Below are positions 7,017 to 16,246 of a stretch of 27,909 bases of DNA, in pieces. Position 1 is the stretch's first letter; every line of letters begins with the position of its first letter. Origin of the DNA: Saprolegnia diclina VS20 (taxonomy: Eukaryota > Oomycota > Saprolegniomycetes > Saprolegniales > Saprolegniaceae); the NCBI RefSeq assembly GCF_000281045.1, contig NW_008246069.1:212282-240190 (forward strand). The letters run 5' to 3'. The translations under genes and the position numbers were made by a program. Under the pieces are notes generated by a model. It worked only from the letters and a program-made list of their open reading frames with translations, was not told the origin of the DNA and did no database searches.

Positions 7017-9996
7017 ATGGCGTCGGAACCGGCTTGGGCCTGCGTCGCGTCGTCGGCCTTCCCGCTCGTCTACGCCTACGGGAAGGACATGAGCCTCGGT
7101 GGGCGCCAGAGCCGCGTGCTGGAGAAGGACCACGCGAAGCTGCTCCAGGCGCTCGAGCAGCAGCTCAAGCTCAAGGGCACGACGCACGCCAACAAGGCCG
7201 AGACGCTGCTCTTCTACAGCCACGCGCCGTTTCTCACGCAGCAACAGCTCGAGCTCGTGCTCGCTCGACTCGCTGAGCAGTTCCAGGCCATGTACATACA
7301 GACGCATCTTTGTTTCCTGCTCATGCCAGTGCGCGTAGCAACGAGCTGGGCTTTCGCCTCGCGATCTTGGAGATGGTCCGGCGCATCGAAGGCCAGTTCA
7401 AGCACACGGACGTTTCCGACACGACCAAGGTAAGACGCGAGCTTGTCCATGGGCGAGGCTCCATCGCCGCGCGATAGATTGTCGGGCCTATCTACCAAGT
7501 GTTGCAGACGACCGACGACGTACAAACACGTATCGTGGCGTTGCAGCTGCTCGCGCTCCTCGCCACATTGGTTCGAGACGACGTCTCTCTGCACCAAGCG
7601 TACGCAAACCCCATGTCTCGAGTCTCGGTCCCCGACGCTGTCTTGTAGCATCGTCGCTCGCTGCGTCGCGAGTACGAGCGATGAAGCCGATGCTGCACAC
7701 GACACGGCGCGCGCACTGCTGGCCCACTCGCCGGTCTTTCAGCGCACGCTGCTCACGCGTTTGCTTACCGAGTCGACGCCAACGAACGAGTTTGTTGCGC
7801 TCGCGCCGCTCTTGCCGTTGGCGACCACCAACGCGGCCGAAGCTGCTCTCGTACACCACCTCCCATCACCATTTGGCACTCACCGTGTGTCTAGGCCCTG
7901 GCCAAGTGCGAGGCGCTGTGCAACGTACGCCACCAATCAACGTCCTCGCCCTTCTCATGTACGTTGGTGCTGTAGGATGCGACGGTGCGTGGCCCGACTG
8001 GCGATCTCTCGTACATCCACTCGCCGTCATTGCGACCGCTCGTGCTCACCATGGCGGCGCTCTCGCTGCAGCTGCTGCCCGATGCTAGCGACCGAATGGT
8101 GCGACGACGCATGGTGTCCATACTCTTATGTCTTGGTGGTGTAGCTTTGCGTAATCCAGACGCTCTTCACCGCGTCCTCGGCGTCGCTTCGGCGGATCGC
8201 GGTGGCGGGCATCGCCAAGATGCTGACTGCCGGTCGCCCTGTACCAAAGAGCGTTGTTTCTATGCTGCTTGACGCTGCTGCCGACGCATCCATGGACGCT
8301 GCCTTGTTGCTCAGCATCGTCTCGCAGCTCGAGGTGGCGGCACGCTCGATCGACGTCCCGCTCGCGTCGCTGCGATGGCTATCGGCGGAGCCCGACCCGA
8401 AGCTCACCAGCCTCTTTCTCCACATGACATACCATGCGAGTCGGCGCAGCGTTCCTGGCGCGCTTCTCGAACTCCTCCGCGTCCTTGCCGTGACAACCAC
8501 GTACCCCGTGTCGCCCGCGACGACCACGATCGTCCGCAAAGCGCTGCGGCTTCTCGAGGCGCTGGTCCGCGAGATGCCAGACGCGACAGTGCCGACACTT
8601 GGGCCCGTGTTGCTGCGGCTCCTCGCGGGTTCAAGTCCGCACGCCGACGCGCTCTGGGTGGCCATGTCGCATCTCACGTGGTATATGGCTGTGCCGACAG
8701 AGGCGGCGGCATCCGCGCTCGCTTCGTCATCGTCGACGCGGCAGTCGCTCGCGATCCTCGTGTGCCTCTTGCGCAGCGGAGGCGATGCGTCAGCGCTCGT
8801 CTTGCGCGCGCACGCAGCCCACCGATCGGCGTACATGAGCTGGCAGCTTGCGCGTGAGTGTATTCTGCACGGCGCCTTTGCGACGGCCGCGCAACTGCTG
8901 CCGAGCGTCGTGGCGGGCACCTTGTCGTCGACGACGCACCACTGGACAAGCGCCGTCGCCTTGTGGGTCGATGGCGAGGCGCTCGTGTGTGCCACGACGT
9001 CGGCCGTGCCGCTGCGCACGTTTGACTTGCTGCACGAGGCCCTCGCTACGCTGCAGCTCGCGACGTGTAGCGATACGTCGTTTGAGACGCTGAGCGGCTT
9101 TGTCTCGGCGCGTCTCGGGCTTCTCTCGACGCTCCAGTCGGCGCTGCAGGTCCGTGTTGATCTTGTTGATGTATCGCATTTGAGCTAAGGCGACGTAGTA
9201 TGCATTCGAGAGCATCATTGCGTCGGGTCAAGTGTTTTCGACAACCAAGTGGACCGACCTCCAGCACCAGCTGCAGCGCCACGCCCGCACGTTTGCTGTG
9301 CTCAGTCACGCCGCCTGGTCGACCACCGACCTCGACGCCCTCGCCAGTCACGTGAGCCTCTGTGAATTCGTGGCCGTCGCTATCGACAAGACGATCCACG
9401 GTCGAACGGCGACGGTCGCGACGCCGACGGTGCTCCCCCGGCATCCGTCCTGGCAGTTTGTGGCCGACTACGCTGCCCATCTTGCGAGAACCGAAGACGC
9501 GCCATGCATGGAGTCGCTCGTCTCGATGCTCCAAGCCGTGTGCTCGCTACCGGCTGCGGTACCGCGGCCGCTCCTGCGCAGTGACGCGCCGGCGCTGTCG
9601 TTGGACATGGCGCTCGCGCCGGGCCCAAGCGTCAAGCAGATCTCGCGCACGGTGCTGGGTGTCACGACGGCCGTCGACTTGGCCGCCACGATCCACGTGT
9701 CGTTGCAGCTCGACGCGGCGGTGTCACCGGCGAGTCCTCTGCGCGATACGAGCTGCGGCTGGACGCTGCAGCTTGAAGTGACGCTCTCATCAGACGGCGT
9801 GACCACGGTGTTTGACGCGCCGCTTGTGGCGCATGGCGACGGCAGCTGCAGCAGCCATGTCCCGCTGGTCATTGAAGCAAGTCGCCTTGGCGAGCACTCG
9901 TCGCACGCGATCTCGATCGCGGCGTGGGTCGCGACGCCAACACGCAGGTGCCTCCTCGCAGCCAAAGCGCTCGATCGCACCGTCGTCGTGTATTAG
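7017..9996 (+). CDS. INTS7: Probable Integrator complex subunit 7
   Basis: Eight exons join into an 880-residue helical-repeat protein: 7017-7291, 7330-7429, 7478-7599, 7649-7850, 7895-7924, 7976-8098, 8145-9149 and 9211-9996. Introns are 38-61 nt and phases agree throughout. The order of conserved patches fits INTS7 (human protein about 960 residues). It has an N-terminal armadillo-like region with SNELGFRLAILEMVRRIEGQ and then RIVALQLLALLATLV. A mid-C-terminal patch, YMSWQLARECILHGAFATAA, resembles the family's GWxxYRIARQASRxGxHxxA segment. A beta-rich C-terminus follows. Integrator is the nuclear complex that cleaves snRNA 3' ends and terminates promoter-proximal transcription; INTS7 is a scaffold subunit of it. 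The ATG at 7017 has a good context. The exact small exons are hand-built. Another helical-repeat adaptor is the main alternative. Confidence 0.65.
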
Positions 9997-10001
9997 GGTG
10001 A

Positions 10002-10371
10002 CTAACTAAAGAACTGCATGATGATGTACATACTGGTGAGGAGCACTGTCATCGAGATGACGACAGCAAGCGTCGGGTACTTGTGCTTGCGCTCGAGCAC
10101 CTTGATCTGTGGCTTCTTGGCGGCCTCGGCCGCACTCGTGTGTCGCTGCACGTACTTGGCGTGGCGCGGGTCGTTGGCCATCGCCACCTAGTCGAGCTGT
10201 AGGAAGTTGGCATGACGCATTGCGCAGCCGCACCTCGTACGCCGCTTGGCTGAAGGCAACGACAGGCACGTGCACGCTGCGCATTGGATCCCACGCGTAG
10301 ACGTCGGCGGCGGGCGGCTGGCGGCCATCGGCGACCAGCGCGAGGAAGACGATGGCGTAAGCTGGTCGCAT
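10002..10371 (-). CDS. Small membrane protein, 107 aa, two exons
   Basis: Not recognised. Exon 1 is 10234-10371 and exon 2 is 10002-10187, separated by a 46-nt intron (donor GTGCGG, acceptor CTAG). The N-terminus (MRPAYAIVFLALVADG) looks like a signal sequence or anchor. The middle is charged (ANDPRHAKYVQRHT, KVLERKHKYP). A hydrophobic helix (about residues 84-104, LAVVISMTVLLTSMYIIM) ends three residues from the C-terminus. This suits a small ER or mitochondrial membrane protein, possibly tail-anchored if the real start is the ATG at 10181 inside exon 2. Its stop codon lies 5 bp from the INTS7 stop on the other strand, so the transcripts must overlap at their 3' ends. Confidence 0.55.
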
Positions 10372-10695
10372 GGCACCGTTTCAAAAGTGCAACGGCCACG
10401 CGGCAGCTACGCCCATGCACCTGTGCCGAGCTCGACAAGCTGCAGGCCGGCGGTGGTCATGGCCACGGCGGCGCGTCGGTTGTCGGAGCGGCGCCGGCTG
10501 CGTTGATCCCTGACGGATCGAAGGTGGGTGCTAAAAAACGCATTGCGTTTTAGTCGTTTAACCGCGGGTAAAGGGACTTGAACGCGTTTAAAGCCAAAAA
10601 GAACGCTGCGTGTAACGCAGTTGGACGACTTGGAGTTTGTATGATGTGCAGAGTGGGGGCTCATTTTATTCCTTTGCGACGACGACAGCAGCAGC
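10372..10695. promoter_or_regulatory. Divergent promoter with a palindrome cluster
   Basis: This 324-bp spacer separates two divergently transcribed genes. It carries four inverted repeats in 86 bp. AAAACGCA-T-TGCGTTTT is perfect (10535-10551). TTTAACCGCGGGTAAA is palindromic apart from one position pair (10557-10572). AACGCGTT is perfect and contains the ACGCGT core (10581-10588). CTGCGT-GTA-ACGCAG is perfect (10606-10620). All but one share an AACGC/ACGC core, which suggests sites for a dimeric factor. No experiment backs this. Confidence 0.5.
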
Positions 10696-12909
10696 ATGGC
10701 CAAGGCCCGGAAGCTCAACCCGTGGGCAGAGCAGATGATCGCGGCCTTCCAGCTGCCGGCGCTCAAGGACGACGAGTACTTTGTGCAGTGGGAGACAGGC
10801 CGGCTCGGCGTCAACATCATGGAGGACAAGGAGTCGGAGCTGCCGATCGTCTGGACGATCATTGATCCGTCGAGCCCACTCGCGGCCGCCATGGAGGTCG
10901 GCGACTACCTCCTCTGCGTCAACGAGCTCCGCGCCGAAGACAATACGTTCCACAACTTTCTCCAGCTCCTGACAACCAAGCAAAAGCCCGTATTGCTCCG
11001 CTTTCGCCGGGCGCGGTCACGCGACGAGACACAGCCCGAGCCGCCCTTGCCACGGTCCAAGTCGTTCAAGAGCGAGACCAAGGCCAATGGTGAAAAGCCG
11101 GGCTTGAAGCTAAGCTTGAGCAGCGACAGTCTCTTCCGCAACCGCGCGCCGTCGCGCTCGTCGCGCAAGCTCGACACCCCGACAGTACGGATCGAGAGCC
11201 CCGAGGAGCCCAAGCCCATCTCGCCGCGCGACCTCCTCGCGATGGACCCGTACCGCAAGTATCGATACGAGTTTGAGTGGGTCGACGGCGCGCTCGGCCT
11301 GTACTTTGGCGAGGAAGAGAGCCTCAATATGCCCGTGATCACTCGCACTTTGCCGCATGCGAGCCCCGAGCTGCTCGCCAACGTCGCGCCCAACGACATC
11401 CTCGTCTCGGCCAACGGCCTCTCGTCCTACGACGTGTCGTTTGCCGACTTTTTCACACAGCTTCAGCACTGGCCCAAGCCGATCCACCTCGTGTTCCAGA
11501 CGGCGCGCCCGCCGAGCCCATCGACACCGAAGGGCGCGCCGCCGTCGAGCCCGCCCCACGACTCGATCAACCGCGTGCCCAGCCCGCCGCCGGATCAAGT
11601 CCGAGAGTCGGTGCGAGAGTCGACCAAGTTGAAGATTATGTCGTTCGGGTCCAAGCCCAAGGCGACGACCGTGTCGCCAAGTTTATCGACGACAACACCG
11701 ACACCGCCAGGACGCGAGAAGGCAGCGCCCAAGCCCATCGTGACGACACCGCCCCGAGACACAACAAACTCGCCAACCGTAGTGACGTCGCCCAAGGCAC
11801 CGGCACCGTCACCGGTGAGGGTCGCTGCCAAAGTCAAGGCGGTCGCGCCACCTAAAGCGCCGTCGCCACAGTCGAGCGAGCCGTCGCCACAGACCACGCC
11901 GACACGCACGCCGTCACCGCAGACAAAGGCCTCATTGTCGCCACCGATGGCAGTCGCGCGATCGATGTCGCCACCGGCGCCCGTCACGTCGCCACCGACG
12001 CCCGTCACGTCGCCACCGCCTACACTGTCGCCGACGCAGAGAGCGCCCGATGCCAAACCCAAGAAGCCTGTCTTTGAAGACAGCGACTCGGACGACGAAG
12101 GTGACCGCAAGGAATTTGGGTCCGAGTACTTGGACGACGACTTGCCGCCTGCGGTGGCCGACCCGCCGCCGGTCGTTGTCGTGGCCCAGCATGACGCGTT
12201 GTTCGCGTCCACGAGTCGTGACGACGACAGTGCGTCCGAGGTCGACTCAGACATGGACTTGGACCTCGAAGAAGAGGAAGAAGAGGGACCGATCGAGAAC
12301 GAGCCAATGCCGAATCTCGACTACCCGGTGCGGAAGGAGCGGTCGTCCGAGGTCGCGACCGACGATGGCCCGCGCGTCTCAACTGTGCCAAAGCCGTTGC
12401 CGTCCCGCGGCGGTGGCGGGGAGCGGTCGGGGAAAGCACGCGGCCGCGGCAAGAACAAGCGCAGCAGCGCCAATGGCGCCGCCAAGCTGGCCAAGATCAC
12501 AGAGAACGACGAACAGACGATCCCGCTCCTCGAACCCAACTCGGTCAACATGAAGCTCAACGTGCGCGGGAAGCTCAAGAGCCAGCGCGTGAGCAAGATG
12601 GACACGCCTGACAGCTCGCTGTACCTGTTGAAGTGGAAAGAAAATCGCAGCATTGGCCTGCAACTGCGCGAGTGCCGGCTCAGTAAAGGCGTGTACCCGA
12701 TGGTCGTCCTCGTCTGCCGAGAGCCGTGCTGCGAGTCGCTCCGGCACGTGAGCGTCGGCGACGTCCTTCTCGAGATCAACGGCCGCGACACGGCCATGAT
12801 GGGCGTCAAGAAAACCATTAGCTTTGTCAAAACGTGCTCGAAAACCGCGCTCCTCAAGCTCAAGCGCGGTCCCGGCTTCTCCGTGCAGCGAGTCAGCGCC
12901 ACGTTCTAA
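10696..12909 (+). CDS. Triple-PDZ scaffold protein with proline-rich and acidic linkers
   Basis: A single-exon ORF of 737 residues. Three PDZ-like domains are visible: about 28-105 (ligand loop GRLGVNI, then VGDYLLCVNE), about 190-271 (loop GALGLYF, then PNDILVSANG) and about 643-724 (loop SIGLQL, then VGDVLLEING). The first two are separated by a Ser/Lys-rich linker. Between PDZ2 and PDZ3 lie some 370 low-complexity residues: a Pro/Ser/Thr-rich part with many SP and TP sites, which are potential proline-directed phosphorylation or SH3/WW targets; an acidic patch (about 515-535, DMDLDLEEEEEEG); and a basic Gly/Arg/Lys stretch (GKARGRGKNKR) that could act as a nuclear localisation or nucleic-acid-binding segment. 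There is no membrane segment or catalytic domain. The role is probably cytoplasmic or nuclear scaffolding, binding C-terminal tails of partners. No specific orthologue is recognised. Confidence 0.88.
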   Translation: MAKARKLNPWAEQMIAAFQLPALKDDEYFVQWETGRLGVNIMEDKESELPIVWTIIDPSSPLAAAMEVGDYLLCVNELRAEDNTFHNFLQLLTTKQKPVLLRFRRARSRDETQPEPPLPRSKSFKSETKANGEKPGLKLSLSSDSLFRNRAPSRSSRKLDTPTVRIESPEEPKPISPRDLLAMDPYRKYRYEFEWVDGALGLYFGEEESLNMPVITRTLPHASPELLANVAPNDILVSANGLSSYDVSFADFFTQLQHWPKPIHLVFQTARPPSPSTPKGAPPSSPPHDSINRVPSPPPDQVRESVRESTKLKIMSFGSKPKATTVSPSLSTTTPTPPGREKAAPKPIVTTPPRDTTNSPTVVTSPKAPAPSPVRVAAKVKAVAPPKAPSPQSSEPSPQTTPTRTPSPQTKASLSPPMAVARSMSPPAPVTSPPTPVTSPPPTLSPTQRAPDAKPKKPVFEDSDSDDEGDRKEFGSEYLDDDLPPAVADPPPVVVVAQHDALFASTSRDDDSASEVDSDMDLDLEEEEEEGPIENEPMPNLDYPVRKERSSEVATDDGPRVSTVPKPLPSRGGGGERSGKARGRGKNKRSSANGAAKLAKITENDEQTIPLLEPNSVNMKLNVRGKLKSQRVSKMDTPDSSLYLLKWKENRSIGLQLRECRLSKGVYPMVVLVCREPCCESLRHVSVGDVLLEINGRDTAMMGVKKTISFVKTCSKTALLKLKRGPGFSVQRVSATF

Positions 12910-13482
12910 GTACGACGACGTAGATTAATATTGAAGGCAGCGGTCCATTAGAGTGTACATATCGCGCAAGTCCAAGGCGTTGGGGAGCGCGAGACAAAGG
13001 TCAAGGCCCTGTATCGTGGGCGACCGACAAGCGCGTCGGCCATTGCGGATGGCCAAACGCATGTGCAAGCTGCTCACACTGTGACTACGCTCAGAGATCG
13101 GTCAGTTCGCCCGACGCCGTCACCGGTTCGCCTGGCTGAACATGGAGCGTCTCGACTTTGTTGATTGAGAGCTGCATTGACGGAGCCTCTATGCGGCCAA
13201 GCCAAGCAGCTAGGAGCTTGAGGCGGTTAGGATGTAAGCAGCTTGACTCGACCCACTCGGGTCACGATCGACTCGTCATGATTCGAGTGGGCCCTGCAGA
13301 ATGCTGATGAGCGGCGAGTGGAGCGCGCTGCAGACGGCTCTGGACGACGATGCAGACAAGGCGCTCGTCCCCAGAGACTTGACGGAATCTTGTGGTGGTT
13401 GCGCAATGTGCCACGAAAGATCTTGCGCTTTGTATGCGGCGCAACTTCGATCGCCGACTTTGAGCATTTTCGAAACAGCAAA
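12910..13482. other. Intergenic region with coding-like minus-strand stretches
   Basis: On the minus strand, an open stretch ends in TAA at about 12928 (last residues DLRDMYTLMDRCLQY). Another, around 13090-13215, reads AAWLGRIEAPSMQLSINKVE and then HVQPGEPVTASGELTDL before a TGA. Their codons look native, and they could be joined by a 37-nt intron. A further open stretch starting with ATG at 13467 could be a first exon, but it would leave only 15 bp to the NIT2 start on the other strand. I could not build one unambiguous gene, so none is called. Confidence 0.35.
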
Positions 13483-14383
13483 ATGGCCCGACGCTTCAAG
13501 GTGGCGCTGTGCCAGCTCGCGGTCGGCGACAAGAAGGCGATCAACATTGCGCGTGCGACGGCGGCCGTCGAGGAGGCGGCGCGCAACGGCGCGCAGGTCA
13601 TCTCGCTGCCCGAGTGCTGGAACTCGCCGTACGCGACGTCGTCCTTTCCGCAGTACGCCGAGGAGATCCCGACGACGGCGCTCGTGACCGAGGCCGACCA
13701 CCCGTCGACGCACATGGTGCTTACGCTGGCGAAGCGCCTGGGCATCTATCTCGTGGGCGGCTCGATTCCCGAGCGCGAGAACGGCAAGGTGTACAACACG
13801 TGCGTGGTCGCGGGTCCCGACGGCGCGCTCCTCACCAAGCACCGCAAGGTGCACCTCTTTGACATTGACGTCCCCGGCAAGATCACGTTCAAAGAGTCGG
13901 ACACGCTCTCGGCCGGCAGCCAAGTGACGGTCTTTGACACGCCGTGGTGCAAGATCGGCGTCGGCATCTGCTACGACATTCGCTTCCCCGAGCTCAGCAT
14001 GCTCATGAAGACCGCTGGCGCCAAGTTCCTCATGTTTCCCGGCGCGTTCAACCTCACGACGGGACCCGCGCACTGGGAGCTTCTCCAGCGGGCGCGCGCC
14101 GTACGACACTGCGCTCGTAATGCTGTTGGCTTATGCGCTGAACTAGGTGGACAACCAGCTGTACGTGGCGGCCACGTCGCCGGCGCGCGGGCCCGAAGGT
14201 GGCTACCAGGCGTGGGGCCACTCGACCGTCGTGTCGCCGTGGGGCGACGTCGTCGCGACGACCGAGCACGGCGAAGCCATTGTGTACGCCGACATTGACA
14301 TTGAGCAGGCCGACGAGATGCGCCGCAACATCCCAACGGCGCTGCAGACGCGCTCGGACCTGTACAAGCTCGAGCAGCTCTAA
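13483..14383 (+). CDS. NIT2: Omega-amidase / Nit2-type nitrilase-family amidase
   Basis: Two exons, 13483-14100 and 14147-14383, with a 46-nt intron (GTACGA...CTAG), giving 284 residues, close to human NIT2 (276). It belongs to the carbon-nitrogen hydrolase superfamily. The catalytic triad is present: Glu44 in [10 protein letters not shown], Lys122 in [13 protein letters not shown] and Cys163 in [10 protein letters not shown]. The [10 protein letters not shown] signature is typical of NIT2 rather than NIT1. NIT2 hydrolyses alpha-ketoglutaramate and alpha-ketosuccinamate to the 2-oxoacids plus ammonia, closing the glutamine transaminase cycle in cytosol and mitochondria. The start at 13483 matches the family N-terminus ([12 protein letters not shown]). 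The frame is open for a further 55 residues up to an ATG at 13318; the segment [14 protein letters not shown] could serve as a mitochondrial presequence, so a longer isoform is possible. Confidence 0.93.
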
Positions 14384-14460
14384 GTGCAATCTCGCGCTCT
14401 TGGTCATTGTCTGTCCTATGACGCGACGACTATGTACACAAATCCACGGCTTTCGGCGTC

Positions 14461-16095
14461 TTAATAATGATAGTCCATGCGGTAAAAGGGTCGGGCGCTC
14501 GCCAGAAAATCGTACGAGCACGAGAGCGCGATCTGCAAAAGCACGTCACTGCCGTCCGTGACGTGGAGGCGCTGCTTGTGGAAGGCGGCGTCCGAGACGG
14601 ACAGCGTCGCGGTCACGAGAAGGTCGCCGTGGTCGCTGCCGCTGACGACGGATCCGACAAGGTACCGGTGCTGGCCGTGGATGACCGTGTTGGAGAACAC
14701 AAACGACGTCGTGAGCTTGCCTTGGGTCACGAGCTCCGACATGAGGATGAACTGGTAGCCCCTTCGCCACGACTTGCGGAACATGCCGACGACTTCTTCG
14801 GCGCCGGACGGCACGACGCGCGAGACGACGATCATCGGCTGGTTGGCGCCATATCGCTTGAGCGCCATGGTCATGAGCCCGCGGTTGGACGCGTCGGCCA
14901 AGACCCACTTGGTCTTGGTCGCGCGCTTCACAGTGAAGAGCGGGCGGCAGCCAAACCCGAGGATCGTGCAGAGCGCATAGTTGGTGCTGGACGTGAGCTG
15001 CTCCTTATCGAGCGTGAAGAGACAGTCCGTATACAAGGCGAGCATGCACTGAGTACGGAGCATGTCCATGCACAAGACTTCCTCGACCTTGGCGTCGTGG
15101 TCGTCGTCGTCGCTCGACCGCGTCGCGATCTGGCGCGGCCGGCAGTGCACGTGCTCACCAAAGAGCGCAATAGCCTCGACGTACACGTCGCACAAGCACT
15201 CTTGGAGCTCGTCGAACGTGTCGGTCGCGTCCGACATGACGCCGTCGTTGTCATCGAACGAGTCGGTCTCCGTCTTTGTCCTTGTCTTGGACTTCTTGGG
15301 CGACGTCGTCGTCTCGCGGTCCTTGGCGAGGACGGCGACAAGCTCTTCGTGGAGGAGGGTGTTGGTCTGGCACCCGACCAGATCCTGGTACGCGCGCTCG
15401 GTCGCGATCTCTGGAAGTTGCGAAATGGCGTGGAGGCAGCCCATGACCTCTTCCGACATGCGCTCGAGGGATGCAATTGCGCGCCGCATGGAGCTAGCGT
15501 TGATGCAAATGAGAATGCGAATGTGGAACCGCCGAACGCGTACCCTTTGAACGACTCTTCGACGTATTTCGAGTGCACGGCGTCGACGTAGAGCGGCCCG
15601 AGCTTCTCGTCGGCCAGCAGCGCCTTCTGGTACGCGCGGTACTCGTTCCACGCGCACTTGAACTGGTGCGACACGTTGTTGACCGTGATGATGTACGTAA
15701 ATGGCACCGCCCACATCGTCGACGACGTCGGCGCCGCGCGCATTTGCTTTTGCTCAATGCGAATCGGCTCGGGCTTGGTCCACGAGCCCTTGTGGCGGTA
15801 GCTCTCTACGACGTACGATGAGCGCATTGCGTAAGTGGCCTCACACGGACGCACCCGAGAGGCCATCTTTGGTCGCGTGCGTTGGACAGACATAGAGTGG
15901 CATGATGAACCAGTCGTCGAACGGAATCGTGAGCGTGTCGAGCTTTGGGGACGCCTTCTCGGCCGAGGACGGCTCCGACTGCGACCGCGTGGCCGCCTTG
16001 AGCTGCTTCCCGCGCCGGACCGGCACGTCGAGGCTCGTCGGCGTGAGCGCAATGAGGCTCGTCATCGGCGCTCGGACGTCGCCAGCTGCGAACAT
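14461..16095 (-). CDS. Conserved-looking protein of unknown function, 511 aa, three exons
   Basis: Exons are 15855-16095, 15544-15805 and 14461-15493, with 49- and 50-nt introns and consistent phases. No known family is recognised. The N-terminus is basic and Ser-rich, followed by FDDWFIMPLYV. The middle holds VPFTYIITVNNVSHQFKCAW and YQKALLADEKLGPLYVDAVH. An Asp/Ser/Lys-rich linker (SPKKSKTRTKTETDSF, SSDDDDHD) precedes a C-terminal domain with alternating strands (NQPMIVVSRVVPSG, GYQFILMSELV, TTSFVFSNTVIHGQHRYLVG). That domain might be a lipid- or ligand-binding alpha/beta fold, which is a guess from its alternation only. There is no signal peptide or membrane helix. The start at 16095 is the first in-frame ATG giving a protein-like N-terminus; an upstream start at 16209 is open but less protein-like. 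It ends 77 bp from the NIT2 stop, tail to tail. Confidence 0.75.
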
Positions 16096-16205
16096 GCTGC
16101 TGCCGAGGTAATCTGCCAAAGTGGCAGGCGCCCAGAAACTAGGCCACAATCTTTCCCGCTTGGTGAGTAACCCAAGTGCAACCTGGCTCCCACTCTGTTT
16201 TCGCA

Positions 16206-16246
16206 CCAATCACAGCCCGTCATTCCGTTACACCGTGTCCTGATTG
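16206..16246. promoter_or_regulatory. Paired CCAAT motifs upstream of the 511-aa gene
   Basis: CCAAT lies on the plus strand at about 16207-16211 and its complement ATTGG at about 16241-16245, roughly 110-150 bp upstream of the minus-strand start at 16095. Placement suits an NF-Y-type promoter element. Such short motifs also arise by chance. Confidence 0.3.

Noticed and set aside
13276-14109. 277-aa minus-strand ORF opposite NIT2
   Set aside because: Most of it mirrors the NIT2 coding sequence. Only its 3' end, outside NIT2, was kept as a possible small-gene exon.
14467-15591. 374-aa plus-strand ORF opposite the 511-aa gene
   Set aside because: It is antisense to a gene with consistent exon phases, and its composition is shadow-like.
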